Origin: Dyella kyungheensis
GTDB lineage: Bacteria; Pseudomonadota; Gammaproteobacteria; Xanthomonadales; Rhodanobacteraceae
Direction of reading: 5' to 3'
Assembly: GCF_016905005.1 (NCBI RefSeq)
Contig: NZ_JADIKC010000007.1
Location: forward strand, 273,718 to 337,717
DNA: 64,000 bases
Shown here: positions 16,995 to 26,266 of the stretch, in pieces
Position numbering within the stretch: position 1 is the stretch's first letter
Layout: the number at the start of each line of letters is the position of its first letter
The notes under the pieces: model-generated
What the model saw: only the letters and a program-made list of their open reading frames with translations
What the model was told of the DNA's origin: nothing
Databases searched by the model: none
Translations under genes and position numbers: made by a program

Positions 16995-17130
16995 CCCTTC
17001 GTCTCCCCGCCTACGGTTTGAGTTCTGCGCACCTTTCCTGGGGCACTGTTTTCCACCGGCTGCGCGGGCATGGTAGCGGCCGCGGGCGATGAAGCCGTGA
17101 AAGCGGCAGCGCACTGCACGATGCGGCGCA

Positions 17131-18465
17131 TCAGTTGAGCGGGTTCAACGGCGGCAACGCGCTGCGGTGACGCCAGCGGCGCCGGCTGTGTTTCCAGCGC
17201 TGCCGTGCGCTGCCCAGCGCATCGACCAGCGACGATGCCGACCACGCCGATCCACCTTGGCCGTACAGCGCATCCTGCACACCGGCCCACTGCACGCGCA
17301 GCGTGGCGTCGCCGTAGCGGCTGGCCCATGCGCTGACGCTGACAGGCGCACCGTCATCGGCGGCGCGGCGCACCCAGGCATCGATCGCCTCGGCCATAGC
17401 GGCGGCCGAGCTGGCCTGGCGTTGGCGCCTGACCGCGCGAAACGCCACCGGTTCGGAATGGCGCCGGCGATACCGCCACGCCTGCCATCGCTGCCAGCCG
17501 CGCCGGCAGGCATCGCGAAAGAACCAGCCAAGCCACCCCAGCACGATCAACAGCAGCACGGCCAAACCGGCATCGCTGGAAAGCCAGCCGATCAGGCGTG
17601 GCATGAATCCACGCCCAGGCAAGGCAAAGCGTGGCTTGTCCGGAGCGCCCCACCACGCGTGGAAACGCACCTCGGGTGCCGTGCTTTCACGCCATTGGCG
17701 GGTGCGGCTGTCCAGCCAGCGCACGGTGACCGCCGGCAAACGATAGTGGCCGCGATGCCCGATCACGTAGCTGGCCGTGTCCACGCGGTCGCCACCAACG
17801 AAGCCGCCGTGACTGTCGACCGCATCGCGCGTGACTGGCGAGGCGGCGTACAAGGTAAGTCCGTCGACCGGCGCGAAGGTCGTCGGCGGCAACATCATCG
17901 CCGGTGCGCCTTCGGCCACGATCTCGATGCGACGCGTGACGGTGTCGCCCACGTGCAGGCTGCCGTCCTGTGGCGTGATGGTCTGAGTGAGCTTGACCGA
18001 ACCGGCGATCAACGCCTCGCTCACACCGGGCGGCAACACCAGCGCACGCACACTGAGCGAAAGCGGCTGGGTCTGCACGCTGACCGGCGTGCGCGCGGCG
18101 CCCACGTGCGCGGTGATCTCGAACGACGGTATCTCCATCGCGCCCGACATCAGCGGCGTGAGGAGATAGGTGCGCGAAACGCCCGACCAGGTTTGCCCAT
18201 TCACCGTCTCCACCAGGTGACCGGGCGTCTCGTCGGACAGCGACAGATAGGCACCGTCGACATGCAGCTCGGGCAGCACCGGGGCATCGGTGAAGAAATC
18301 CGGCGTGAGCAGATCCACCGCGATACGCGCCGTCTCGCCCTGCATCAGTGAACCGGTCGGCACGGCGTGCACACGCACCTGCACGGGAGGCGCTGGCGGC
18401 GCCGCTTGATCGGCGTGCGCCATGATCGCGACCCAGCACAGACAACTCGCCAGCCAGGCCTTCAT
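17131..18465 (-). CDS. batD: BatD-like exported/membrane protein
   Basis: A 444-residue protein with a signal peptide (about 1-18), a large periplasmic beta-rich region (about 25-315), one membrane helix (about 327-346) and an Arg-rich cytoplasmic tail. This matches BatD/oxygen-tolerance proteins encoded with MoxR and von Willebrand (VWA) proteins. The ATG at 18465 overlaps the stop of the upstream BatB/C gene as ATGA (18462-18465). It is the last gene of the MoxR operon. Bat proteins are linked to envelope stress and chaperone-like assembly in other bacteria, but their biochemistry is unsettled. Confidence 0.82.
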   Translation of the reverse strand: MKAWLASCLCWVAIMAHADQAAPPAPPVQVRVHAVPTGSLMQGETARIAVDLLTPDFFTDAPVLPELHVDGAYLSLSDETPGHLVETVNGQTWSGVSRTYLLTPLMSGAMEIPSFEITAHVGAARTPVSVQTQPLSLSVRALVLPPGVSEALIAGSVKLTQTITPQDGSLHVGDTVTRRIEIVAEGAPAMMLPPTTFAPVDGLTLYAASPVTRDAVDSHGGFVGGDRVDTASYVIGHRGHYRLPAVTVRWLDSRTRQWRESTAPEVRFHAWWGAPDKPRFALPGRGFMPRLIGWLSSDAGLAVLLLIVLGWLGWFFRDACRRGWQRWQAWRYRRRHSEPVAFRAVRRQRQASSAAAMAEAIDAWVRRAADDGAPVSVSAWASRYGDATLRVQWAGVQDALYGQGGSAWSASSLVDALGSARQRWKHSRRRWRHRSALPPLNPLN

Positions 18466-20072
18466 GGCGGTGCTCCCCCATTGCTCGACGCAGCGGCCGG
18501 CTGGCCGCTCTCGATGCTGAACTTGGTACGCAGGAAATCGGCCGGCGACACGCTGAGATTGCGCATCCATACGTCGGCCGGCAATGGCATCAGGCGCTGG
18601 CCCTGCACCGTCGAGGTGTCCTTGCCCTGCTTGCCTTCCTTGTCCTGCTTGATCTGGTCGGGGCGCGTATCCTCGTCCTGCTTTTCCGGCGGGACGTCAG
18701 CCCGCTGCTTGATCAGGATCGTCATCAACTGCAGATTGGCTTCCGCCTCCGGGAAGGGATGGCGCATGCGCAGCGCCTCGTTGTAGGCATCCTTGGCCTC
18801 CTCGTATTCGAACTGGTGCGCGTAGCTGTTGCCGGACATCAGCTTCGCATCGGCGCCGGGCAGCGTCTCGAAGATCTTCTGCGCGTCTTCCCAGCGTCCA
18901 TGCTGATAGAGCGCCAGGCCTTTCCAGTACGGATTCTGGAAGTGCTGCGCGGCCTGCTCGAAGTCGCGATGCTCGTAGTACCAGCGCCCTTGCTGGTCGG
19001 GCGTAAAGAACCAGTCGGCCACGTGCCAGTCGGCGGCCGATGCCGTCGACGGCATCGCGCCGACACCGACGAATCCCAGCACGAGCACCCATCGCACCAC
19101 CCAACCACGACGGAACCAGAACACACTGAGCAACACCAGCGGATAGCACAGGAAATAGCCGTATTCCTTCCAGTGCACGGACGATTTGTCGTTCATGATC
19201 TGCAGGTGATGCAAGGCCTCGCGCTGCACCCACTGCATGTCGGCATTGCCGGCGGTGATGCTGGTGAGCGGGATATGCGCCTGCGAGGCGAGTCGCTGCA
19301 GAGCCTGGTCGTCGAGCTTCGCCTCGATGGGCGCACCATCCTGTCCGGTCTGCATGGCACCGGACGCGGTACGCAGGGGACCACCCTTGGTCGTGCCCAC
19401 GGCCAACATCAACACCTGCTGGCGCGAGCGCTGGTGATGCGCCACGAACGCCGGTATCTGCGCATCGTCGAAGCCGCTGGTGAAGAACACGATGGTGCCG
19501 GGATCGCTTTCCGCATCGAGCAGCCGATCGGCCAGCGCCAACGCGGCGGCGGAGTTCTGACCCTTGCCCGGCAGCAGGTCGGTGCTGAGCGCGGAAAGGA
19601 ACATCTCCATCAGCGCCGCATCGTCCGTGGGGGGCAGCACCATGTGCGCGGTGTTGGTATACACGATCAGGCCGGTGCGCCCACCCACCCGCAAGCTCAT
19701 CAGGTCGCGCACCTTTTGTTTCGCGCGTTCCAGCCGCGTAGGCGACACATCGATGGCATTCATCGCGGGGGACAGATCCATCGCCACCATCATCGGCGCG
19801 CGGTCTTCCGCAAACGGTGGCGATTCCAGTTCCCAGGTCGGGCCGGCACAGGCGATGCTGCCGATCACGATCACGGCGCAGACGAGATGGATCGGACGCG
19901 CACGCCAGTGCTCGCTGTCGCCCACCACCAGATGGGCCAGCAGATGCGGCGCGATCATGCCCTTCCAGCGCTGCAACGGATCGTTGCGCCGCTGCCACCA
20001 CCACAGCACCAGCGGGCCGAGCGGCAGCAGCAACAGCCATAGCGGACGGATGAAATGGAAGCCCTGCTCCAT
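18462..20072 (-). CDS. BatB/BatC-like VWA protein with C-terminal TPRs
   Basis: A 536-residue membrane protein. It has an N-terminal hydrophobic segment (about 9-24), a second helix near 62-78, a VWA domain (about 90-290), further helices near 305-350 and a TPR region (about 360-460) with an acidic, Lys-rich tail. It corresponds to BatB and BatC fused. The metal-site motif, normally DxSxS, reads DLSPA, so the last Ser is missing, whereas the neighbouring BatA keeps DLSGS. It lies 3 bp after BatA and overlaps BatD by 4 bp. Confidence 0.87.
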   Translation of the reverse strand: MEQGFHFIRPLWLLLLPLGPLVLWWWQRRNDPLQRWKGMIAPHLLAHLVVGDSEHWRARPIHLVCAVIVIGSIACAGPTWELESPPFAEDRAPMMVAMDLSPAMNAIDVSPTRLERAKQKVRDLMSLRVGGRTGLIVYTNTAHMVLPPTDDAALMEMFLSALSTDLLPGKGQNSAAALALADRLLDAESDPGTIVFFTSGFDDAQIPAFVAHHQRSRQQVLMLAVGTTKGGPLRTASGAMQTGQDGAPIEAKLDDQALQRLASQAHIPLTSITAGNADMQWVQREALHHLQIMNDKSSVHWKEYGYFLCYPLVLLSVFWFRRGWVVRWVLVLGFVGVGAMPSTASAADWHVADWFFTPDQQGRWYYEHRDFEQAAQHFQNPYWKGLALYQHGRWEDAQKIFETLPGADAKLMSGNSYAHQFEYEEAKDAYNEALRMRHPFPEAEANLQLMTILIKQRADVPPEKQDEDTRPDQIKQDKEGKQGKDTSTVQGQRLMPLPADVWMRNLSVSPADFLRTKFSIESGQPAAASSNGGAPP

Positions 20073-20075
20073 CGC

Positions 20076-21098
20076 TCAGCTCCCCGGCGTCTCGGGCGAG
20101 AGCGATGCGCTGGCATGCCTGCGCGCCAATGGCGCCAGCACACCCAGCATCAGCAGGTGATAGGCGATCATCAGCAACAAGGCCGCGCCCAGCGGGATGT
20201 AATACAGCTTGAGCTTGGGCCGGTAGACCGAGTGCTTGACCTTGCTCGGCGTGACACGATCGAGCAAGGCGTAGATGCCTGCAAGCTGCTCGCCATTCTC
20301 GCCGCGGAAACTCCGCCCGCCGGTAGCCGTCGCGATGCGCTGCAGCGCCGCCAGGTCCACGCGGTTCTCACCCTTGGCATCGGGGTCGCCGATGCCGATG
20401 GTATGGATGACGATATGGTTGGCCTTGGCGATCTCGGCGGCCTTCTCCGCCGGGATGCGACCCGCCGTGTCGTTGCCGTCGGTAAGCAGGATCAGTACGC
20501 GTTCGCGCTGTTGCGAACTGGCGGTCATCTTCACCGCCACACCCACCGCATCGCCGATGGCGGTCTGCTCGCCGGCCATGCCCACGCGCAATTCGTCCAG
20601 CAACTCGCGCACGGCCACGTGATCGAGCGTCAGCGGCGCCTGCGGAAACGCGTTGGTGCCGAACACGATGAGCCCGATGCGGTCGGTGGCGCGACGGCGG
20701 ATGAAATCGTCCACCACGCCTTTTACCGCGCTCAGGCGATCGACGCGCCGGCCCTGCGCATCGAGGAAGTCCGGCGTTGCCATCGAACCGGACAGATCGA
20801 TCGCCAGCAGTAGGTCGCGCGCCGATTCGGTGCGTTCGATCGGCGGCTCCAATCGCTGCGGCCCGGCCAGGGCCAACACCAGCAGCGCCCAGCATACGGG
20901 CGCCAGGATGCGCCGCAGCCAGTTGCCGCGCAGGATCACCGCGCCGCGCGCGGGCGTCTGCCCGGTGGCCTTGGCCAGGTCGTCGAAAAACGGCACGCGA
21001 ATCGCCTTCGTGCGCTCGCCGTAGGGCGGCAGCAGCCACCATGCCAGCAGGGGCAACGGCAGCAGGAGCAGCAGCCAGGGGTATTCAAGCTCGAACAT
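20076..21098 (-). CDS. batA: BatA-like VWA membrane protein
   Basis: A 340-residue protein with membrane helices near 8-24, 60-78 and 305-325, and a VWA domain between them. The metal-ion-dependent adhesion site is intact (AIDLSGSMATPDF). Later VWA elements are LIVFGTNAFPQAPLT and ILLTDGNDTAG. It overlaps the DUF4381 gene by 14 bp and leads into BatB/C by a 3-bp gap, so translation is probably coupled. It belongs to the MoxR/Bat set. Confidence 0.88.
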   Translation of the reverse strand: MFELEYPWLLLLLPLPLLAWWLLPPYGERTKAIRVPFFDDLAKATGQTPARGAVILRGNWLRRILAPVCWALLVLALAGPQRLEPPIERTESARDLLLAIDLSGSMATPDFLDAQGRRVDRLSAVKGVVDDFIRRRATDRIGLIVFGTNAFPQAPLTLDHVAVRELLDELRVGMAGEQTAIGDAVGVAVKMTASSQQRERVLILLTDGNDTAGRIPAEKAAEIAKANHIVIHTIGIGDPDAKGENRVDLAALQRIATATGGRSFRGENGEQLAGIYALLDRVTPSKVKHSVYRPKLKLYYIPLGAALLLMIAYHLLMLGVLAPLARRHASASLSPETPGS

Positions 21099-21588
21099 GG
21101 TGGTCGATCCATCGATGCAGCAAGGCCATCAGCGAGGCGAGTTCGTCGTTGCCGATCGCGCCATCGCCGTAGGCAAGCCGGTCGAGCGTGCGACCGGGAC
21201 CTTGCACGAACCCGCCCTGGGCATAGGTGCCGTCGAGATAACGAAGCCACGCATCGCCGCTCATCGGCGCCACCGGTTGCCGCGGCGCCCAAGCCAACAC
21301 CGTGCGTTTGACCAGGGCAGGAATCGAGGCCATCGCGTCGGCTCGCCGCGCCGGATCGACCAGCGCATCTTCAATCGCAGCCAGCTCGGCCTGTGCCTCA
21401 CGCCGATAGCGATTGCGCATCCACTTGCGCCACTTGAGCAAGGCAAACACGAGCAGGCCAAGCAGAATGAGGCCGCCCAGCACCCACCAACCCGCTGTCT
21501 GCGGCATATAGGACACCGGAGGCGGCGGCGGAATGTCCTTGAGATCGGCGATGGACGCCATCGGGACTTTGGCGGCAGGCAGCAGCAT
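21085..21588 (-). CDS. DUF4381 membrane protein of the MoxR/Bat operon
   Basis: A 167-residue protein with a proline-rich start (LKDIPPPPPVSYMPQTAGWW), a single membrane helix (about 34-52) and a basic, helical cytoplasmic part. This is the DUF4381 pattern, which accompanies DUF58 and VWA genes. The ATG at 21588 lies 5 bp after the DUF58 stop with GGAG upstream. An internal ATG at 21561 is an alternative. It overlaps BatA by 14 bp. No enzymatic motif is visible; it is probably a structural partner of the VWA proteins. Confidence 0.82.
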   Translation of the reverse strand: MLLPAAKVPMASIADLKDIPPPPPVSYMPQTAGWWVLGGLILLGLLVFALLKWRKWMRNRYRREAQAELAAIEDALVDPARRADAMASIPALVKRTVLAWAPRQPVAPMSGDAWLRYLDGTYAQGGFVQGPGRTLDRLAYGDGAIGNDELASLMALLHRWIDHHVRA

Positions 21589-21593
21589 CGCGC

Positions 21594-22544
21594 TCAACTC
21601 CGCCGCTGCGCGAAGTGGCCGAGCATCCGCGCCACCTGCAACAGCGTGGGCTGTTCGGTGTCGATGGTCAGCATCGGCACGCCGCAACGGCGCACCAGAT
21701 CCTCCGTCTGCGCCAGGCGCTGCTCGAACATGGCGCCCAGCGGTTCGCGGATGGCCTTGCGTGCAAAATCCAGTTCGACCTGAAGCTCGCCCTCGGTCAC
21801 CACGATCTTGCCGCGCGCGGGCACGGCGCGCGCCGACGGGTCGAACACCAGCACGGCGACCACGTCGTTGTGCGTGGCCAGTTCCCGCACCAGTTGCAGC
21901 GTCTGCTCGTCCGCACCGAAGAAGTCGCTGACGATGCACACCAGGTAATCGTGCGTGGCCAGGTGCAAGGCAGCCCGCAGCGCGGCGTCCAGTTGTCCCG
22001 CATTGGGCCGCACGGGACTGTCGGCGCGCAACGCCTGATTGCAACGTGCCAACGCACTTAGCACGGCCTGCACGCGCGTACGGCTACGATGGGCGCGGAT
22101 GCTGTGGATTGCGCTGTCGTCGAACAACACAGCACCGGCGCGATCGCCCGCCTGGAAGGACATCCACGCCGCCAGCGCGGCGACTTCCGCCGCCACCACC
22201 GACTTCATCGCGCGGCGGGTGCCGTAGAACATCGAGATGCGCTGGTCGACCACGAACAGCGCGGGCCGGTCGCGCTCCTCGGTATACGAACGCACCAGGG
22301 CGCGGCCGACACGCAGCGACGCCTTCCAGTCGAGATGACGAAGATCGTCGCCCGGCACGTAAGCGCGGATCTCCTCGAAATTGAGGCCGCGTCCGCGCAG
22401 CCGCGACGCATGCCGGCCCGCCAGGATGCTGTGATGCGGACGGTGCGGCGTGGCGTTGAGGCGGCGCGCGTCGTATTCCATGCGCGCCAGATGGGCGGGC
22501 GTGACATAGACCGTTCCGACATCGCTGGCCGCTATCTCTGCCAT
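21594..22544 (-). CDS. DUF58-domain protein
   Basis: A 316-residue soluble protein with the DUF58 signature GRGLNFEEIRAYVPGDDLRHLDWKAS (written here only to locate it, at about 51-76), followed by a VWA-like fold with FVVDQRISM. DUF58 proteins occur almost always next to MoxR ATPases, as here (10-bp gap). The metal-site motif after FVVD is DQRIS, so metal binding is uncertain. It probably links the MoxR ATPase to the membrane VWA proteins. Confidence 0.88.
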   Translation of the reverse strand: MAEIAASDVGTVYVTPAHLARMEYDARRLNATPHRPHHSILAGRHASRLRGRGLNFEEIRAYVPGDDLRHLDWKASLRVGRALVRSYTEERDRPALFVVDQRISMFYGTRRAMKSVVAAEVAALAAWMSFQAGDRAGAVLFDDSAIHSIRAHRSRTRVQAVLSALARCNQALRADSPVRPNAGQLDAALRAALHLATHDYLVCIVSDFFGADEQTLQLVRELATHNDVVAVLVFDPSARAVPARGKIVVTEGELQVELDFARKAIREPLGAMFEQRLAQTEDLVRRCGVPMLTIDTEQPTLLQVARMLGHFAQRRS

Positions 22545-22554
22545 GGCGCAGCGC

Positions 22555-23535
22555 TCAGGCCGGCACCGCCACCAGCTCGAGAATCTTGTCGATCACCTGA
22601 TCGGCATGGATGCCTTCGGCGCTGGCGTCGTAGGAAAGCATGATGCGATGGCGAAGCACCGGATGCGCCATCGCGCGGACGTCGTCGGGCGTGACGTGGC
22701 CGCGCCCATCCAGCCACGCGTTGACGCGCGAGGTGCGCTCCAGCGCAATACCGCCGCGCGGGCTGGAACCGATCTGGATCCAGCTGGCCAGCGCCTTGTC
22801 GTAGTTGGCCGGATGACGCGTGGCATCGACCAGCGCCATGATGTACTGCTCGATGGCGGGCGCCACGTGCGTCGCATGGATCTCGCCGCGCGCCTCGAAT
22901 ACGCTGGCCGGCTCGATGCGTGTGATCTGCGCGGCGGCGGTCTTGGCGGAGGCGGCCACTTCTTCGCTGCGCACCAGTTCGAGCACCTGGATCTCGCTGT
23001 CCTTGTCCGGGTAGTCGACCAGTACCTTCATCAGGAACCGGTCCAGCTGCGCTTCGGGCAACGGGTAGGTGCCCTCCTGCTCGATGGGGTTCTGCGTGGC
23101 CATCACGATGAACAGCTCGGGCATCGCATGGGTGGTGCCCGCCACGGTGATCTGCCGCTCTTCCATCGCTTCGAGCAGCGCCGCCTGCACTTTCGCCGGC
23201 GCACGGTTGATCTCGTCGGCCAGGATGACGTTGCCGAAGATCGGCCCGGGCTGGAACTGGAAGATGTTCTGGCCACCCTGCTGGTGCAACACCTCGGTAC
23301 CGGTGATGTCGGAAGGAAGCAGGTCGGGCGTGAACTGGATGCGCCGCATGTCGGTATCCAGGTTCTTCGCCATGCTCTTCACCGCACGCGTCTTGGCGAG
23401 CCCCGGCAGGCTTTCGAGCAGCAGATGTCCGTTGGCCAGCAAGCCGACGATCATCTGCCGGATCAGGTCGCGCTGGCCGATGATGGAGCGTTCCATCTGT
23501 GTCTGCAGCGTCGCCATGGCTTCTTTCGCGTTCAT
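22555..23535 (-). CDS. MoxR-family AAA+ ATPase
   Basis: A 326-residue AAA+ ATPase with a P-loop ESLPGLAKT (about 41-49; Ser stands where relatives usually have Gly), Walker B VILADEINRAP, sensor motif MATQNPIEQEGTYPLPEAQLDRF and a C-terminal lid domain. MoxR ATPases act as chaperones that mature or remodel partner complexes, with VWA proteins as adaptors. It is followed by DUF58, DUF4381, BatA, BatB/C and BatD in a tightly packed operon. The spermidine-synthase-like gene ends only 17 bp upstream, so it may be cotranscribed. Confidence 0.93.
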   Translation of the reverse strand: MNAKEAMATLQTQMERSIIGQRDLIRQMIVGLLANGHLLLESLPGLAKTRAVKSMAKNLDTDMRRIQFTPDLLPSDITGTEVLHQQGGQNIFQFQPGPIFGNVILADEINRAPAKVQAALLEAMEERQITVAGTTHAMPELFIVMATQNPIEQEGTYPLPEAQLDRFLMKVLVDYPDKDSEIQVLELVRSEEVAASAKTAAAQITRIEPASVFEARGEIHATHVAPAIEQYIMALVDATRHPANYDKALASWIQIGSSPRGGIALERTSRVNAWLDGRGHVTPDDVRAMAHPVLRHRIMLSYDASAEGIHADQVIDKILELVAVPA

Positions 23536-23552
23536 GTGACCTCGCGGCTCGA

Positions 23553-26075
23553 TCAGGGACCGCCACCGGCAATCCAGCGGTAATAGGGGTTCTGGCCATC
23601 GGCCTGCAGCACCAGTTCAAGCGCCTGCGACCAATGCTCGCGATCGCCTTGATAGGCGGCCAGGCCTGCGGCGTAGAACGTGAAAAGCAGGTCGCGCTGG
23701 TGATGCATCGCGGCGATGAGCTCGGGACTGGCACCTTGCACGCGCGGTTCGTTGCGAACGGCCACGAGCTCGGGCAGCACGCGAACGAGCTCGTTGCGGC
23801 GCACCCAGGTGGCGTATTCGATGTTCGGGCGGTCGTCCGTCACGGGAGCTGCTTTGCCCGCATAACGCTCCAGGCTGTCGCGATCGCCCATCCAGGTGGC
23901 CAGCAAGGCGGCCGGCGATGCAATGCCGACCTCGCCCAGTGCCTTCGCCACGGAGGGCTGGTTGAAGCGTCGCTCGATCCGGGCGGCATCCAATTCGATC
24001 GGCTGGTTCGAACCGATCAGCAGCATTTCGTGCAGTTCCGTGGTCCACAGCGTGGCGTGGGGAAACGCGTCCAGGAAGGCGCGCACCATGGCGCGTGAGT
24101 CCTCATCGTTCTGGGTGGGAATGGGCCACCATTGGGCGACGACGCCATCCGGCGCCAGCCGCCTGGCGGCCAGCTGGTAGAAATCGCGCGAATACAGGTT
24201 CACCACGCCCGCGGCCGAAGGCGGCGGCGGTTCCAGCGTGATCATGTCGTAGGTCTGCGTGCTTGCCAGCAATTCGCGGCGGCCGTCGCGCAAACGAATC
24301 TCCAGGCCCCCATCGCTGCCAGCCCGGTAATTGCCCTGGAACTGCGGCACGGCGCGCACCACCGCCGGCAACAGCTCGGCGCATACGCGCGTGCTGAGCC
24401 CCGGATACTGCGACAGCGCACCGGCCGTGATGCCGGTGCCGAATCCGATCACCAGCGCCGAGTGCGGCTCGCCGCGATGGATGATCAAGGGCAACAGCGC
24501 CTGCAGCCGCATATAGCGCAGCGACGGCAACGTATCGCCGGAATTGGACACGCCCTGGATGTACAGCCGGTGGAAGCGCTGCTCGCCCTGCCCCTGCGCA
24601 AGCACGGCCACCGTGCCGCCACGGCTTTCCTCGTAATACGTCACCTCGCCGCCGCGCCCTTGCGCGAGCAGATCGGCGAGTTTCTGCGCTGGCGTGAGCG
24701 CCGCCACCGCGAGCGAGGCGACCGCGACGAGCGCCACGCTCCAGCGCAGGCGCGGACGCTGCACGGAGCCCGCGAACACGGCGAGCAAACCCACCACGGA
24801 GGCCGCCATCGCCAGCAGCGCAAGCGAATGCACCAGGCCAAACGCAGGCACGAGCACGAAACCGGTCAGCGCGGTGCCCGCGATGCCGCCCAGCGTATTG
24901 AGTGCCAGCGCCAGGCCGACATTTCGCCCTGCGCTTTGCTGATGGGCAGAAAGACGCAGCACGGCGGGAAACGCAGCGCCGAGAAACAACGTGGGCAGCA
25001 GCACGATCGCGGACGCGGCGACCGCAAAGCGTGCGCACATCGCGGCGAGTCGGCTCCCCGTGATCGCCATCGTCAGATTCGATGCCTGGGTTTGCAGCGT
25101 GGGCAACCAGTCGCCGAGCAAGCTCACCTGCAACAGCGCGACAAAACCGGCCAGCGCAATCAGCACGCCAAACGCCAGCCAGCCATCGCGGACGCGATCG
25201 GCAAAGCGCGCGTAAATCGCGCTTCCCGCCATCAAGCCCAGCAGATAGACCGCCAACATCACCGAAAAAGCGAATGCGCGCGTGCTCATGAACTGCACGA
25301 CCGTCTGCGACCACACCACCTCGTAACCCAGCGCGATGCCGCCAGCGACGGCATACAGGGCAAGCGCAAGTCGCGCGGATGGTGAGGCACCCGCCTGTTT
25401 CTCCTTCGCGGGAGGCGCAGGCAGCGCAATGCGTCTATCGATCACCAGCGCAAGCGCAGCCGCCAGTCCATTGATCGAAGCGGCAGCCCAGGCCGAGCCC
25501 TGCACGCCCAATACAGGCAGCAACAGAAAGGGAGCGGCCAGTACGCCGGCAATGGCGCCCGCCGTATTGGCGGCATAGAGACGTCCGCCGGTACGGGCGA
25601 CACTCCCGCGCGCCGCGGCACGCACCAGTACAGGCAACGTACCGCCCATCGCCACCGCGGGAACGCCAACCAACACGAACGGCAACAGCCAGGCCAGCCA
25701 ACCGACCCGTTGCTCCAGCAGCGCGAATGCCGCCGCACTGTGCGTCAACGCAACCGTTGTGGCCACGGCCAGGATCGCCACCGCGACCTCCAGCAGGGCG
25801 TACAGCCTCAACGGCCGTTGCAGGTCGTCGGCCTTGCGCCCCAGCCACGCACCGCCCACGGCCAGCCCGCCAAAGAACGCACTCACCGCCATGGTGACGG
25901 CATAGACCTCCACGCCCACCACCAGCGACAGCTGCTTGATCCACAGCAGCTGGTACACCAGCGACGCCGCGCCGGAGCCAAATAGCAGCAGCGCAAGCGC
26001 GGCATTCAGCGGGGAAACCGCGCGCTTCGCCACGAAGGCATGTTGTCCAACACGAGGAGGCTTCATGACAGGCAT
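23553..26075 (-). CDS. Multi-spanning membrane protein fused to spermidine-synthase-like domain
   Basis: An 840-residue protein. The N-terminal 550 residues contain about a dozen hydrophobic helices (first LNAALALLLFGSGAASLVYQLLW). The C-terminal part is a polyamine aminopropyltransferase-like Rossmann domain with the SAM-type loop LVIGFGTGITAGAL, the acidic YDMITLEPPPP and NLYSRDFYQLAARRL. A terminal helical region follows. Fused proteins of this kind are widespread, but their activity is mostly unproven. Two starts are possible (26075 and 26066); no strong ribosome-binding site decides. It ends 17 bp before MoxR, suggesting it leads the MoxR/Bat operon. Confidence 0.85.
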   Translation of the reverse strand: MPVMKPPRVGQHAFVAKRAVSPLNAALALLLFGSGAASLVYQLLWIKQLSLVVGVEVYAVTMAVSAFFGGLAVGGAWLGRKADDLQRPLRLYALLEVAVAILAVATTVALTHSAAAFALLEQRVGWLAWLLPFVLVGVPAVAMGGTLPVLVRAAARGSVARTGGRLYAANTAGAIAGVLAAPFLLLPVLGVQGSAWAAASINGLAAALALVIDRRIALPAPPAKEKQAGASPSARLALALYAVAGGIALGYEVVWSQTVVQFMSTRAFAFSVMLAVYLLGLMAGSAIYARFADRVRDGWLAFGVLIALAGFVALLQVSLLGDWLPTLQTQASNLTMAITGSRLAAMCARFAVAASAIVLLPTLFLGAAFPAVLRLSAHQQSAGRNVGLALALNTLGGIAGTALTGFVLVPAFGLVHSLALLAMAASVVGLLAVFAGSVQRPRLRWSVALVAVASLAVAALTPAQKLADLLAQGRGGEVTYYEESRGGTVAVLAQGQGEQRFHRLYIQGVSNSGDTLPSLRYMRLQALLPLIIHRGEPHSALVIGFGTGITAGALSQYPGLSTRVCAELLPAVVRAVPQFQGNYRAGSDGGLEIRLRDGRRELLASTQTYDMITLEPPPPSAAGVVNLYSRDFYQLAARRLAPDGVVAQWWPIPTQNDEDSRAMVRAFLDAFPHATLWTTELHEMLLIGSNQPIELDAARIERRFNQPSVAKALGEVGIASPAALLATWMGDRDSLERYAGKAAPVTDDRPNIEYATWVRRNELVRVLPELVAVRNEPRVQGASPELIAAMHHQRDLLFTFYAAGLAAYQGDREHWSQALELVLQADGQNPYYRWIAGGGP

Positions 26076-26266
26076 GCAACTCGCGCGAGGCTGGATTGCT
26101 TTTGAGTATAGGGAGGAATCGGCGTGTGGTTCGTTACTTAAGTAGGAATGGCCGGCGCCGATATCGCAACGGTCAGAAGGCGAAACGCCAGTCGCGCATC
26201 GCTGCGACAACTGGCGTTTCCTGCTTCCGTTGCGGCGACATCCGTGCCGCCGTTAAAGCGTGCTGC

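Noticed and set aside
15501-17021. Plus-strand frame opposite the cytochrome gene
   Set aside because: It lacks protein character and the eight haem motifs on the minus strand are unmistakable.
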